This document shows positions 28,025-36,335 of a stretch of DNA of 36,335 nt, one piece after another (positions within the stretch are counted from its first letter, which is position 1; every line of letters starts with the position of its first letter). Below the pieces are notes generated by a model. It was not told the origin of the DNA. It was given only the letters and a program-made list of their open reading frames with translations, and did no database searches. The stretch is from Actinomycetes bacterium (GTDB lineage: Bacteria; Actinomycetota; Actinomycetes; JAHEKZ01): positions 1 through 36,335 of the forward strand of contig JAHEKZ010000003.1 of the NCBI GenBank assembly GCA_024644435.1, given 5' to 3'. The position numbers were made by a program, and so were the translations under genes.

Positions 28025-29446
28025 CCTTCGACGCAGGGCGATGACGTCGCCGGCACCGTCGAGCACACCGCCGCCCGGGTCGTCCGCACCCAGACTGCTG
28101 CGCACCGGGTCATGGTCGGGCTGGAAGATGTCACGCAGCACGAACCCGCCGAACACCAAGGTGGCCCCGACGTGCAGACCAATCGCCGCCCAGTAGTACG
28201 CCTCCGGCAGTCCCTTCTCCGGTGTCGCCTGGCCGATGATGTACCACCAGACCGCGAAGAAGTAGACGACCTGCGCCGCCTGCCACCACACGAAGTCGAG
28301 CCACCGCGGGCGGGCCAGCACGGCCAATGGGATCAGCCATACGACGAACTGAGGCGAGTAGACCTTGTTGGTGATGGCGAACGCGGCCACGGTGAGAAAG
28401 ACCACCTGATGCAGTCGGGGACGCTGCGGGGCGGCAAGGATCACCACGCCTATCCCGAAACAGAAGACGACGAAGACCCCTGCGGCCCACAGGTTGAGCT
28501 GACTGATTGGGGGGTCGAACGAGAAGGCATCTCGCGCCACCAACCACGGAGACCCGTAGTCGGCCCCACGCTCGGAAGAGAACCGGTAGAACCTGGCCCA
28601 CCCGTCGAAACGAGCCAGCATGATGGGCAGATTGGCAGCCAGCCACATCACAACGGCGCCGCCCAACGTGAGCGCCCAGTAGCGCAGCCGTCCACTGCGA
28701 AGGCACAGCAGGAACAGCGGGCCCAGCACCAGCACGGGATAGAACTTGAACGAGGCTCCGGCACCGAGCAGCAAGCCGGCGAGCACCGGGTATCGCCGCG
28801 CCCAAGCCAGAAGTGCCAACGCCGTGGCCGCGACTGCCCACATGTCCCAGTTGATCGTGGCCGCCAGGATCATTCCAGGTGCCAGAGCCACCATCGCCGC
28901 GTCCCACGGGCGGCGTCGCACGGTTAAGGCGGTGGCCCACACCGTCAGTGCCAGGAGCAGTGCGATCGCGATCGCGTTGACGGAGTAGTAGACGCGCAAA
29001 CGGGTATCGGCTGACCAGCCCTGCGAGATCGGCAATGCCGTCACGTACATGACCGCGCCGGTCAGTACCGGGTACTCGACCTCGACGTCCCCCGTGGTGG
29101 CCGGGTCCTCGACGTACGGGATCACTCCCTCATCGAGACCGCGCCCGGTGTACAGCAGGGGGATGTCGCTGTAGCAGCCCCGCGAGAAGATCTCATAGCC
29201 GTCGCCCCAGGCCTTGGTGGAACACGGCGAGTCGATCGCCGCGCCAAGTGCGGACGCCATGATCGCCAGGAGCAGGACGATCCGCAGCGGGCTCCACCAC
29301 GAGCGTCGCGGATCTGCGCGGCGCCCCAGCGGACCTCCGATCGCCGTACTCGCACCGGCGACGAATGCGTCGTCATGTGACGGAGCCACGACTGCATCAC
29401 GGCGTTCGCCGTCGCCACGGTCGTCACGAGTTCGCACGGACGTCAT
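27959..29446 (-). CDS. GT87/DUF2029-type polyprenol-phosphate-dependent mannosyltransferase-like membrane protein
   Basis: Polytopic; DGYEIFSRGCYSDIPLLYTGRGLDEGVIPYVEDPA, EYPVLTGAVMYV, AGLLLGAGASFKFYPVLVLGPL. Start taken at ATG 29446; the upstream part of the listed ORF overlaps the PBP gene and is rejected. Confidence 0.88.
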   Translation of the reverse strand: MTSVRTRDDRGDGERRDAVVAPSHDDAFVAGASTAIGGPLGRRADPRRSWWSPLRIVLLLAIMASALGAAIDSPCSTKAWGDGYEIFSRGCYSDIPLLYTGRGLDEGVIPYVEDPATTGDVEVEYPVLTGAVMYVTALPISQGWSADTRLRVYYSVNAIAIALLLALTVWATALTVRRRPWDAAMVALAPGMILAATINWDMWAVAATALALLAWARRYPVLAGLLLGAGASFKFYPVLVLGPLFLLCLRSGRLRYWALTLGGAVVMWLAANLPIMLARFDGWARFYRFSSERGADYGSPWLVARDAFSFDPPISQLNLWAAGVFVVFCFGIGVVILAAPQRPRLHQVVFLTVAAFAITNKVYSPQFVVWLIPLAVLARPRWLDFVWWQAAQVVYFFAVWWYIIGQATPEKGLPEAYYWAAIGLHVGATLVFGGFVLRDIFQPDHDPVRSSLGADDPGGGVLDGAGDVIALRRRSSGSGEGSGHDVVVVHGRHSH

Positions 29447-29486
29447 TGTGCCGTGCTGGCTGCGCATTCGGTCGGGTTCGTGCCCG

Positions 29487-31550
29487 TCACGGATTGGCTC
29501 CGCCGCCTCCGCCGCCGCCATCGCTCGGAGACGGAGTCGCCGTCGTCTCACTGGGTGACGGCTTGGGCGTCTTGCTCGGCGTGGCAGAAGACGTCGTCGG
29601 GCTCGGCTTCGCGCTGGAGGTCGTCGGCGACGGCGAGGGAGTGGGACTGGGCGATGTCGTCGGGATCGGACGGCCGGGGAAGGGGAGCACGTCCTCGCCC
29701 AGAAGGGCAGCGGCTGTGTAGGACGCCCAGATCTGGGTCGGGTAACCGCCACCGGTGAAGACCGGCTGGTATGCCACGCCATTGAGCGGAGCCAGCTTGT
29801 CGCGGCCCAGCTCACGGTGGAACGCGACAGCCGTGACCATCTGCGGCGTGTAGCCGACGAACCAGGCCGTCTTGCCCTCGTGGTTACCGGTCTTGCCGGC
29901 AGCCGGACGGCCAACGGCCGCTGCGTTGGAACCGGTACCGCCTGAGACCACGGACGCGAGGTCGTACGTCACTTCGTTGGCGATGCTGGAGGGGAAGCCT
30001 CGCTGCTCTTTCACCTCTGCCTCGTACAACAGGGCGCCATCTGCATCGGTCACCTGCTGCACCGTGAACGGTTGGGTCTGCACTCCCTCATTGGCGAACG
30101 TGCCGTAGGCGCTGGCCATGGCCAGAGGTGACCACGCAGCCGATCCGAGGGTGATCTGGGGGCTGATGTCCAGAGACCGTGTTGCCAGTCCGGCCTCCTT
30201 CGCCGCCTGGGCCACCTCTGCGGGACCCATCTGCTGTGTCAGGTCCAAGAACGCGGTGTTGACCGACTGCTGGGTCGCGTACTGCAGGGAGATGGCCGAG
30301 CCATAGCTCTGACCACCCTGGTTCTCAAAACCCTCGGTGAAGCCGTCGATGTAGAAGGGGGAGTTGCCGTTGAAGGTGCTTTCCAGGGTGAAACCGTTCT
30401 GCAGAGCCGCAGCAACCGTGAACGCCTTGATCGTCGACCCCACCGGCACCGGCGCCAGGGCATTGTTGAACTGGCTCTTCTCCCACTTCTTGCCGCCGTA
30501 CACGGCGACGATCCCCCCTGTTCGAGGGTCAACGGACATCAGCCCAACCTCGACACCCTTGTTCGGCGCTGGGGGAAATCCCTCGGTCACCGCCGTCTGG
30601 GCGGCGTCCTGCGCCTGCTCGTCGAACGTGGTCGTGACGCGGAGCCCACCACCGTCGATCTCCGCGTCACTGAAGCCGAGGTCCAATAGCTCGTCGCGCA
30701 CCATGTCGAGCATGAACCCGGTCTGCCCCTGGTACGAGTTGAGCGCCCGTGGGTCAGCGATCTTCGGCAGCCGCTTGACGGCCGCGGCGTCCGCCTCGTC
30801 GATCCACCCCTGCTCCACCATCCCGGGGATGACGTAGTCGAGCACTCGGGCCTTCAACGCCTGCTTCTCGTCCTTGCCGTCGGCCGGGTCGTAGCTGCTC
30901 GGCGCCCGGATGACCGCCGCGAGCACCGCGCCCTGGGCCACGTTGAGGTCCTGCACGTCCTTGCCGAAGTAGGCCTGGCTCGCTGCCTGGATGCCGTAGG
31001 CGCCTCGCCCGAAGTAGATGGTGTTGAGGTAGTTCTCCAGTACCTGTTCCTTGCTCTGCCCGCGGGCGAGCTTGATCGCGAGAATCGCTTCCTTCACCTT
31101 GCGCGTGATGGTCCGTTCCTGCGTCAGGTAGGCGTTGCGCGCGTACTGCTGGGTGATCGTCGAACCGCCTTGGGTGTCTCCCCCCCGAATGTTGTTCCAC
31201 AGCGAGCGGGCGATGCCCACCGGTGAAATGCCCTCATTCTCGTAGAAGCCGCGGTCCTCGGCGGCCAGCACTGCCAGCTCGACGTGGTCGGGAACGTCAT
31301 CAAGCGTCACGATCACGCGGTTCACGTCTGCATACCGTCCGATGACGCCATCACCGTCGTCGTAGTAGACGACTGAGGTCTCGGCAGTGGCGAGGTCGTT
31401 CGGTGCCGGGACATCGATCATCAGGTAGAGGGCGGTGAACGCCGCGGCCCCGGCCGCCATCCCCAGGGCGAACAGGCCGAGGACCTGGCGCCAGGAGGGC
31501 ACGAATCGGCGCCAGCCGGTTCGCGCACTGCGGGGGTAGTCGATGCGCAC
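29487..31550 (-). CDS. Class A penicillin-binding protein (transglycosylase/transpeptidase)
   Basis: AAEDRGFYENEGISPVGIARSLWNNIRGGDTQGGSTITQQYARNAYLTQERTITRKVKEAILAIKLA (GT51); PVGSTIKAF (SxxK) and GKTGNHEGKTAWFVGYTPQ; Ser/Thr/Pro-rich tail. Confidence 0.96.
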   Translation of the reverse strand: MRIDYPRSARTGWRRFVPSWRQVLGLFALGMAAGAAAFTALYLMIDVPAPNDLATAETSVVYYDDGDGVIGRYADVNRVIVTLDDVPDHVELAVLAAEDRGFYENEGISPVGIARSLWNNIRGGDTQGGSTITQQYARNAYLTQERTITRKVKEAILAIKLARGQSKEQVLENYLNTIYFGRGAYGIQAASQAYFGKDVQDLNVAQGAVLAAVIRAPSSYDPADGKDEKQALKARVLDYVIPGMVEQGWIDEADAAAVKRLPKIADPRALNSYQGQTGFMLDMVRDELLDLGFSDAEIDGGGLRVTTTFDEQAQDAAQTAVTEGFPPAPNKGVEVGLMSVDPRTGGIVAVYGGKKWEKSQFNNALAPVPVGSTIKAFTVAAALQNGFTLESTFNGNSPFYIDGFTEGFENQGGQSYGSAISLQYATQQSVNTAFLDLTQQMGPAEVAQAAKEAGLATRSLDISPQITLGSAAWSPLAMASAYGTFANEGVQTQPFTVQQVTDADGALLYEAEVKEQRGFPSSIANEVTYDLASVVSGGTGSNAAAVGRPAAGKTGNHEGKTAWFVGYTPQMVTAVAFHRELGRDKLAPLNGVAYQPVFTGGGYPTQIWASYTAAALLGEDVLPFPGRPIPTTSPSPTPSPSPTTSSAKPSPTTSSATPSKTPKPSPSETTATPSPSDGGGGGGGANP

Positions 31551-31671
31551 GCGGGGGCCTCTCGATGAACTGGGAGTCGAGTCGAACCTGTAGACGGTGA
31601 CCAGGTTCTTCGCTCAGTCTGACGGACTCAGAGGCGTGGGCGTTCCGCGCCCCGCCGATGTGACGCTCCCG

Positions 31672-32106
31672 TCACAGCACCGGATCTCCGCGGTGGGCCC
31701 GCAGGGGTCTCCTCGGCGTCCCGTCGCCGAGGACGTACGTGGTGGTGAGGTAGTTCCACGAGCACCCGCGGCAGACCTCGACGACGTAGACCCGGAACTC
31801 GCCGAACTCACGCGCCATCAGGTCGAGCTCACGGGGAGCCCGAATGCGCCCCTGGTAGGGGCCCAGCTCGTCGCCGAAGACATAGCTCAGCTCGGTCAAC
31901 CGCTCGCCCCGGCAGACCGGGCACGGACGCCCGGCGGGGACACCGTGGTTCTCAGCCGCCCGCAGGAGGTAGGGGTCGGCGTCGCACAGGTCTGAGGTGA
32001 AGGCGTGGCCCCGCTGCAGGTCGGCCAGCGTTGCCCGACGCTGCAGGGCGTAGTCGATCACCGCCCGCTGCGACCACGGGGAGCGCTGCTGTCCCTGACT
32101 CGCCAC
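31672..32106 (-). CDS. DUF5318-like conserved actinobacterial protein with two CxxC pairs
   Basis: VASQGQQRSPWSQRAVIDYALQRRATLADLQRGHAFTSDLCDADPYLLRAAENHGVPAGRPCPVCRGERLTELSYVFGDELG...VEVCRGCSWNYL; GTG start preceded by TACCCT at 6 nt. Confidence 0.82.
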   Translation of the reverse strand: MASQGQQRSPWSQRAVIDYALQRRATLADLQRGHAFTSDLCDADPYLLRAAENHGVPAGRPCPVCRGERLTELSYVFGDELGPYQGRIRAPRELDLMAREFGEFRVYVVEVCRGCSWNYLTTTYVLGDGTPRRPLRAHRGDPVL

Positions 32107-32187
32107 ACCACGAGGGTAAGTGTCGGCCCGCAGCCCGTCGATTTGCGCAGACCTCGGCCTCCGCGTATCGTTCCGACGCATCGCATC

Positions 32188-32208
32188 GATGTATCGTCGC
32201 GATACATC
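32188..32208. promoter_or_regulatory. Perfect palindrome upstream of padR, candidate PadR operator
   Basis: GATGTATCG-TCG-CGATACATC (9-bp arms, 3-bp centre), about 33 bp before the padR GTG; contains ATGT...ACAT as in PadR sites. Confidence 0.65.
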
Positions 32209-32241
32209 AGCGATCTGTACCAGCATCCCGGGAGGAGAGCA

Positions 32242-32841
32242 GTGGCCAAGCGCAGTGGCGTCCTCGAGCTGGCGGTGCTCGGGCTCCTGCATGAGTCTCC
32301 GATGCACGGCTACGAGCTCCGCAAGCGGCTCTCGAGCCAGCTCGGAGCTTTCCGCGCCCTCTCGTACGGCTCGCTCTACCCGTGCCTGAAAGAGCTCGTC
32401 CGGCAGGGTCTGATCGCCGAGTCCACCGATCCTGACGCCAGTGGCACCCGCCGGTCGAAGATCGTCTACCAGCTCACAGCCGACGGTAAAGAGCATTTCC
32501 AGCAGCTGTTGGCCGAGTCGGGCCCCGCGTCCTGGGACGACGAGAGCTTCGGCGTGCGCTTCGCCTTCTTCGGTCGTACCGACGCCGACACACGCATGCG
32601 CATCCTCGTCGGACGCCGCGGCCGCCTCGAGGAACGCCTCGACAACCTGCGGGGCTCGTTCTCCCGCACCCGCGAGCGGCTCGACGACTACACCACGGCG
32701 CTTCAGAACCACGGCCTCGACTCGGTCGAGCGTGAAGTTCGCTGGCTCAACGAGCTGATCGACGACGAGGCCAACCGCAAACAGACCAGCACACCATCAA
32801 GCTCCGAGGCGCTCAGCCTCGGGGACACGACAAAGGAGTAA
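32242..32841 (+). CDS. PadR-family transcriptional regulator
   Basis: [54 protein letters not shown] winged-helix; GTG 32242 preceded by GGAGGAGAG. Confidence 0.95.
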   Translation: MAKRSGVLELAVLGLLHESPMHGYELRKRLSSQLGAFRALSYGSLYPCLKELVRQGLIAESTDPDASGTRRSKIVYQLTADGKEHFQQLLAESGPASWDDESFGVRFAFFGRTDADTRMRILVGRRGRLEERLDNLRGSFSRTRERLDDYTTALQNHGLDSVEREVRWLNELIDDEANRKQTSTPSSSEALSLGDTTKE

Positions 32842-32843
32842 CC

Positions 32844-33917
32844 ATGGGTTCGGTACGCGTAGCCATCGCGGGCGTGGGCAACTGCGCCGCGTCGCTCGTG
32901 CAGGGCGTCGAGTACTACAAGGACGCCGACCCCGCGGCGAGCGTCCCCGGCTTGATGCATGTGCAGCTCGGCGACTACCACATCAGCGACATCGAGTTCG
33001 TTGCTGCGTTCGACGTGGACGCCAAGAAGGTCAGCCAAGACCTGGCGCACGCCATCGTGGCGAGCGAGAACAACACGATCAAGATCACCGACGTCCCGCC
33101 GACCGGCATCTCCGTGCAGCGTGGTCCGACCCTCGACGGCCTCGGCAAGTACTACCTCGAGACCATCACCGAGTCTGACGATGAGCCGGTCGACGTCGCT
33201 CAGGCACTGCGCGACGCCAAGGCAGACGTCCTGGTCTGCTATCTGCCCGTCGGATCCGAGGACGCCGCCCGCTACTACGCCCAGGCGGCCATCGATGCCG
33301 GTGTCGGCTTCGTGAACGCGCTCCCGGTCTTCATCGCCGGTACCAAGGAGTGGGCCGACAAGTTCGAGGCAGCAGGCGTACCGATCGTCGGCGACGACAT
33401 CAAGTCCCAGGTCGGCGCCACCATCACGCACCGCGTCCTCGCCAAGCTCTTCGAAGACCGCGGTGTCATCGTCGACCGCACCATGCAGCTCAACGTCGGC
33501 GGCAACATGGACTTCAAGAACATGTTGGAGCGCGAGCGCCTCGAGTCGAAGAAGATCTCCAAGACCCAGGCCGTCACCTCGCAGCTCAAGCACGACCTCG
33601 GCAAGGACAACGTGCACATCGGCCCGTCCGACTACGTCGCGTGGCTCGACGACCGCAAGTGGGCGTTCGTCCGCCTCGAGGGTCGCGCCTTCGGCGACGT
33701 TCCGCTCAGCCTCGAGTACAAGCTCGAGGTGTGGGACTCACCCAACTCCGCCGGTGTCATCATCGACGCCGTCCGATGCGCGAAGATCGCCATGGACCGC
33801 GGAATTGGCGGCCCGATCCTGTCGGCCAGCAGCTACTTCATGAAGTCACCGCCTGTGCAGTACTACGACGACGACGCACGCAACGCCGTCGAGGCCTTCA
33901 TCGCGGGCACCGCCTGA
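32844..33917 (+). CDS. ino1: Inositol-3-phosphate synthase
   Basis: [29 protein letters not shown]...[65 protein letters not shown]. Confidence 0.97.
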   Translation: MGSVRVAIAGVGNCAASLVQGVEYYKDADPAASVPGLMHVQLGDYHISDIEFVAAFDVDAKKVSQDLAHAIVASENNTIKITDVPPTGISVQRGPTLDGLGKYYLETITESDDEPVDVAQALRDAKADVLVCYLPVGSEDAARYYAQAAIDAGVGFVNALPVFIAGTKEWADKFEAAGVPIVGDDIKSQVGATITHRVLAKLFEDRGVIVDRTMQLNVGGNMDFKNMLERERLESKKISKTQAVTSQLKHDLGKDNVHIGPSDYVAWLDDRKWAFVRLEGRAFGDVPLSLEYKLEVWDSPNSAGVIIDAVRCAKIAMDRGIGGPILSASSYFMKSPPVQYYDDDARNAVEAFIAGTA

Positions 33918-33930
33918 CACACTGAGCGAG

Positions 33931-33966
33931 AAGAAGTGGGGTCCGGTTTCCCGGACCCCACTTCTT
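33931..33966. terminator. Bidirectional-type terminator between ino1 and the convergent secreted-protein gene
   Basis: AAGAAGTGGGGTCCGG-TTTC-CCGGACCCCACTTCTT, perfect 16-bp stem with 4-nt loop, followed by GTTT. Confidence 0.92.
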
Positions 33967-34004
33967 GTTTCCTCCCCCCGGAGACTTCTCCGCGCTGGGC
34001 GCGC

Positions 34005-35321
34005 CTATCCGTTGCCTACCGCCAAATACAGCCGGTAGTTGGTGTAGTTCGTCGTCCAGCCGTTGTACAACACCAGGCGGGTGTCGTTGTCGTAGTACAT
34101 CGGTGCCGGTGAGTCGTTCAGGTTCTTCTTGTTCTTCGCCGTTGGCTTCGCCAGCAGCGTCGGAGCGTCGAACGTCACTCCGCCGTTGGTGGACTCAGTC
34201 CAGTACAGGCCAATCCGCGTGGACTTGACGTTGTAGTCGCATCCGTCGAGCTCACACATGGGAACTGCAAGTCCAACAGTGCTCGCCCCGTTCAACGCCG
34301 GCGCGATGCTGTAGGACGCGTCGTACGTGGTGCCACCGATGGTCGACGGCAATGAGATGACCTTCTTGGCTACGAGCGTCGCGTTTCCGCTACCGCCGGA
34401 GTACTCGGCGTAGTAGACCCCGTCGTTCTCGTTCCAGGTGAGACCGATCCGGTCTCCTTCAACGTCACACTGCGACCAGCCACGGTCTGCACCAGCAGAG
34501 GAACCCACGGCCACAGTTGATCGCCAGGTGTTACCGCCGTCGTTGGACGTCCGGATGTTCACCTTGTTGTTCGAGATCCAGCTGACCACGGCGTTGTTGC
34601 CACCGGAGCAGATGGTCGGCCAACCAGCGAATCCGGCGGCGGGATCGTCGGGGTCGATACGGTTTGTCGTACCGGCCGTCGTCGAGTTCCAGGTGGCTCC
34701 GGCATCGGTGCTCTGACGCACAATCACCTGACCATTGTTCGCATTGGTGTATGCGACCAGAACCTTGTTGCCCGCACCCGACACGACCGGGTAGTCGACG
34801 CGACCGCTCTTGCCGGTGAGGTTCTTGACCTTCTGCCACCCACTGCCCTTGATGAAGGCGCGGAACTGGGCCCGGCGCGGCTTGGTCACGTCGTAGTTGT
34901 CGTACGACTTCCAGGTGAGCCAGGTGGTGTACACGTTGTTGTTGGTCTCACCGGTGGCCAGCGATCCGGCCTCGCCGTGAATCGACTTGCCGTTCACCCG
35001 CTTGGCCTTGCCCCAATTCGTCGCACCGGTGGTGCCGTTGACGGAGGCCTTGGCCACGTAGATCCCTTGGTAGGGGCCCGCGTCGCTGGCCCAGGTGCCA
35101 CCGGGCTTGTCGGTGGTGTAGGCCGCCCACACGTTGCCTGCCTTGTCCTTTCCGAAGTTACCGCCGTAGCTCCAGGTAGCTGCACCGAAAACCTGACCGA
35201 CAGTCGTGCCAGCGTTCGGAGCAGGCGTCCAGCTCGTCGCCGCCCAAGCGGCCGGTGCTGCCACACCGACGGCAAGGGCCACGACGCCGAGGCGCGTGGT
35301 CCATCGCATACGTGATGCCAT
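34005..35321 (-). CDS. Secreted sialidase/BNR-repeat-like protein of unknown function
   Basis: MASRMRWTTRLGVVALAVGVAAPAAWA signal peptide; repeated STDAGATWNST / SNDGGNTWRST / STNGGVTFDAP Asp-box-like motifs; GGAGAG RBS before ATG 35321. Confidence 0.82.
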   Translation of the reverse strand: MASRMRWTTRLGVVALAVGVAAPAAWAATSWTPAPNAGTTVGQVFGAATWSYGGNFGKDKAGNVWAAYTTDKPGGTWASDAGPYQGIYVAKASVNGTTGATNWGKAKRVNGKSIHGEAGSLATGETNNNVYTTWLTWKSYDNYDVTKPRRAQFRAFIKGSGWQKVKNLTGKSGRVDYPVVSGAGNKVLVAYTNANNGQVIVRQSTDAGATWNSTTAGTTNRIDPDDPAAGFAGWPTICSGGNNAVVSWISNNKVNIRTSNDGGNTWRSTVAVGSSAGADRGWSQCDVEGDRIGLTWNENDGVYYAEYSGGSGNATLVAKKVISLPSTIGGTTYDASYSIAPALNGASTVGLAVPMCELDGCDYNVKSTRIGLYWTESTNGGVTFDAPTLLAKPTAKNKKNLNDSPAPMYYDNDTRLVLYNGWTTNYTNYRLYLAVGNG

Positions 35322-35595
35322 GAAGATCTCTCCATTTCTTCCGACGTACATCCCCTCAGACGCCGTCGGAATCCCTCCACGAAACCCCCCGGATCCCTGC
35401 CCGGAGAGTGGCCCCGACGCTTCTCCCGTTGGTAGGAGGCGTCAATACGACCGAGTGGCGTGCCACAGCGTGGAACGTACTCCTTTTCGTATAAACTGAT
35501 TATTCACTCAGGACGTTTTGGCACCCTCCGTAGGCACTGGGTCACAGCGGGTGAAATCGGACAGTCCCCGCCTGCCGGGCCCTAGGCTCGCCGCG

Positions 35596-36335
35596 ATGGT
35601 CACCTCACATGTACGCGAGCTGGCGGGCCTCGTCGGGTTCCGCGCTCTCCTGCGCGTGCGTCTGATCGGTCAGACCGCCGACGGACTCGCTCAGGCGGGG
35701 TTAGTAGGCGTCGTGCTCTTCGCCCCCGAACGCGCGGCTTCACCAGGGCGCATCGCGCTCGGATTCGCCGTTCTGCTCCTCCCTTTCAGTCTCATCGCAC
35801 CGCTTGCTGGTGTCCTGCTCGACCGTTGGTCGCGCGTGCGGGTGCTGGCCTGGGCGAACGTCGGGCGCGCACTCCTGCTGGCCGTCACCGCCATCGCCGC
35901 GTCGACCTCATCCTCGGAGATCGTGGTCTTCGGCAGCGCCCTCGTGGCGATCGGCCTGAACCGGCTGATCCTCGCTGCGCTCGGCGCTTCGCTGCCCCGT
36001 ACCGTCCCTCTCCAGCTTCTGGTGTCGGCCAATGCGCTCGCCCCAACCCTTGGGACCGGAGTAACTGTGGTGGGGGCGGCCGCCGGGTTCGCGTTGCGAG
36101 GCTGGCTCGATGGCTTCGGCGCCGGTTCGCCCTTCCTCGCCGCCGCCGTTGGCTACCTGCTCGCCGCACTGGCGACCCGTGCGTTCGCTGCGGCTGACCT
36201 CGGCCCCGATCTGGGGAGCACCGACAGACGCGACGCTCGCCCGGGCGCCCTCACCTCAGCGTGGTCCGACGTGCGCTCCGGCCTGAGGCACATTGCACAC
36301 TCAGGTCCGGCCCGGCGAGCACTGGCGGCCATGGG
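35596..36335 (+). CDS. MFS transporter, N-terminal part (runs off the right edge)
   Basis: MVTSHVRELAGLVGFRALLRVRLIGQTADGLAQAGLVGVVLFAPERAASPGRIALGFAVLLLPFSLIAPLAGVLLDRWSRVRVL; ORF open to the window end. Confidence 0.88.
   Translation, partial: MVTSHVRELAGLVGFRALLRVRLIGQTADGLAQAGLVGVVLFAPERAASPGRIALGFAVLLLPFSLIAPLAGVLLDRWSRVRVLAWANVGRALLLAVTAIAASTSSSEIVVFGSALVAIGLNRLILAALGASLPRTVPLQLLVSANALAPTLGTGVTVVGAAAGFALRGWLDGFGAGSPFLAAAVGYLLAALATRAFAAADLGPDLGSTDRRDARPGALTSAWSDVRSGLRHIAHSGPARRALAAM

Noticed and set aside
29365-29721. 118-aa plus-strand ORF with LGDGVAVVSLGDGLGVLLG repeats
   Set aside because: Antisense image of the repetitive Ser/Thr/Pro-rich tail of the PBP, not an independent repeat protein.
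29447-29914. N-terminal extension of the GT87 ORF up to 29914
   Set aside because: Overlaps the class A PBP coding region on the same strand in another frame; Arg/Pro/Ser-rich. The GT87 protein starts plausibly at 29446.
32703-33617. 304-aa minus-strand ORF
   Set aside because: Fully antisense to ino1, a highly conserved gene; high-GC shadow ORF with no recognisable domain.
1-36335. CRISPR arrays, tRNA/rRNA genes, insertion sequences, toxin-antitoxin or phage-defence cassettes
   Set aside because: No regularly spaced repeats, tRNA-like cloverleaf, rRNA signature, transposase/integrase or recognisable defence genes were seen by eye; a tool-based scan would be needed to exclude small RNAs.

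Overview
High-GC actinobacterial chromosome segment, most like a Nocardioides/Aeromicrobium-type genome judging by gene content. No rRNA, tRNA, CRISPR array, prophage or IS element was recognised. The backbone is a conserved block: dnaB-rplI-rpsR-ssb-rpsF on the minus strand, a PBP-GT87-DUF5318 group on the minus strand, then padR-ino1-MFS on the plus strand. Between rpsF and the GT87/PBP group sits a plus-strand block of six genes: xth, a secreted Cna_B-like protein, a FemABX aminoacyltransferase, a divergent alanine-racemase-fold protein, and two tandem-duplicated double-GNAT acetyltransferases. I consider the last five the best candidate for an undescribed cell-envelope tailoring system. 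Left of dnaB is accessory and housekeeping content: partial cydA, two EamA transporters, a HisC-type aminotransferase, a DUF222/HNH protein, cupin plus membrane metallophosphoesterase, an Lrp-coupled class III aminotransferase, an LMW phosphatase, a small secreted protein, a PIG-L deacetylase, a subtilase, a UbiA-type prenyltransferase, a large PKD/beta-propeller secreted protein and a GNAT. Non-coding signals include a recurrent TANNNT motif exactly 6-7 nt before start codons (leaderless transcripts), a DnaA-box-like cluster upstream of dnaB, a 9+3+9 palindrome upstream of padR-ino1, a hairpin in the rpsF leader and three clear terminator-like hairpins. All names rest on motif recognition without database searches.
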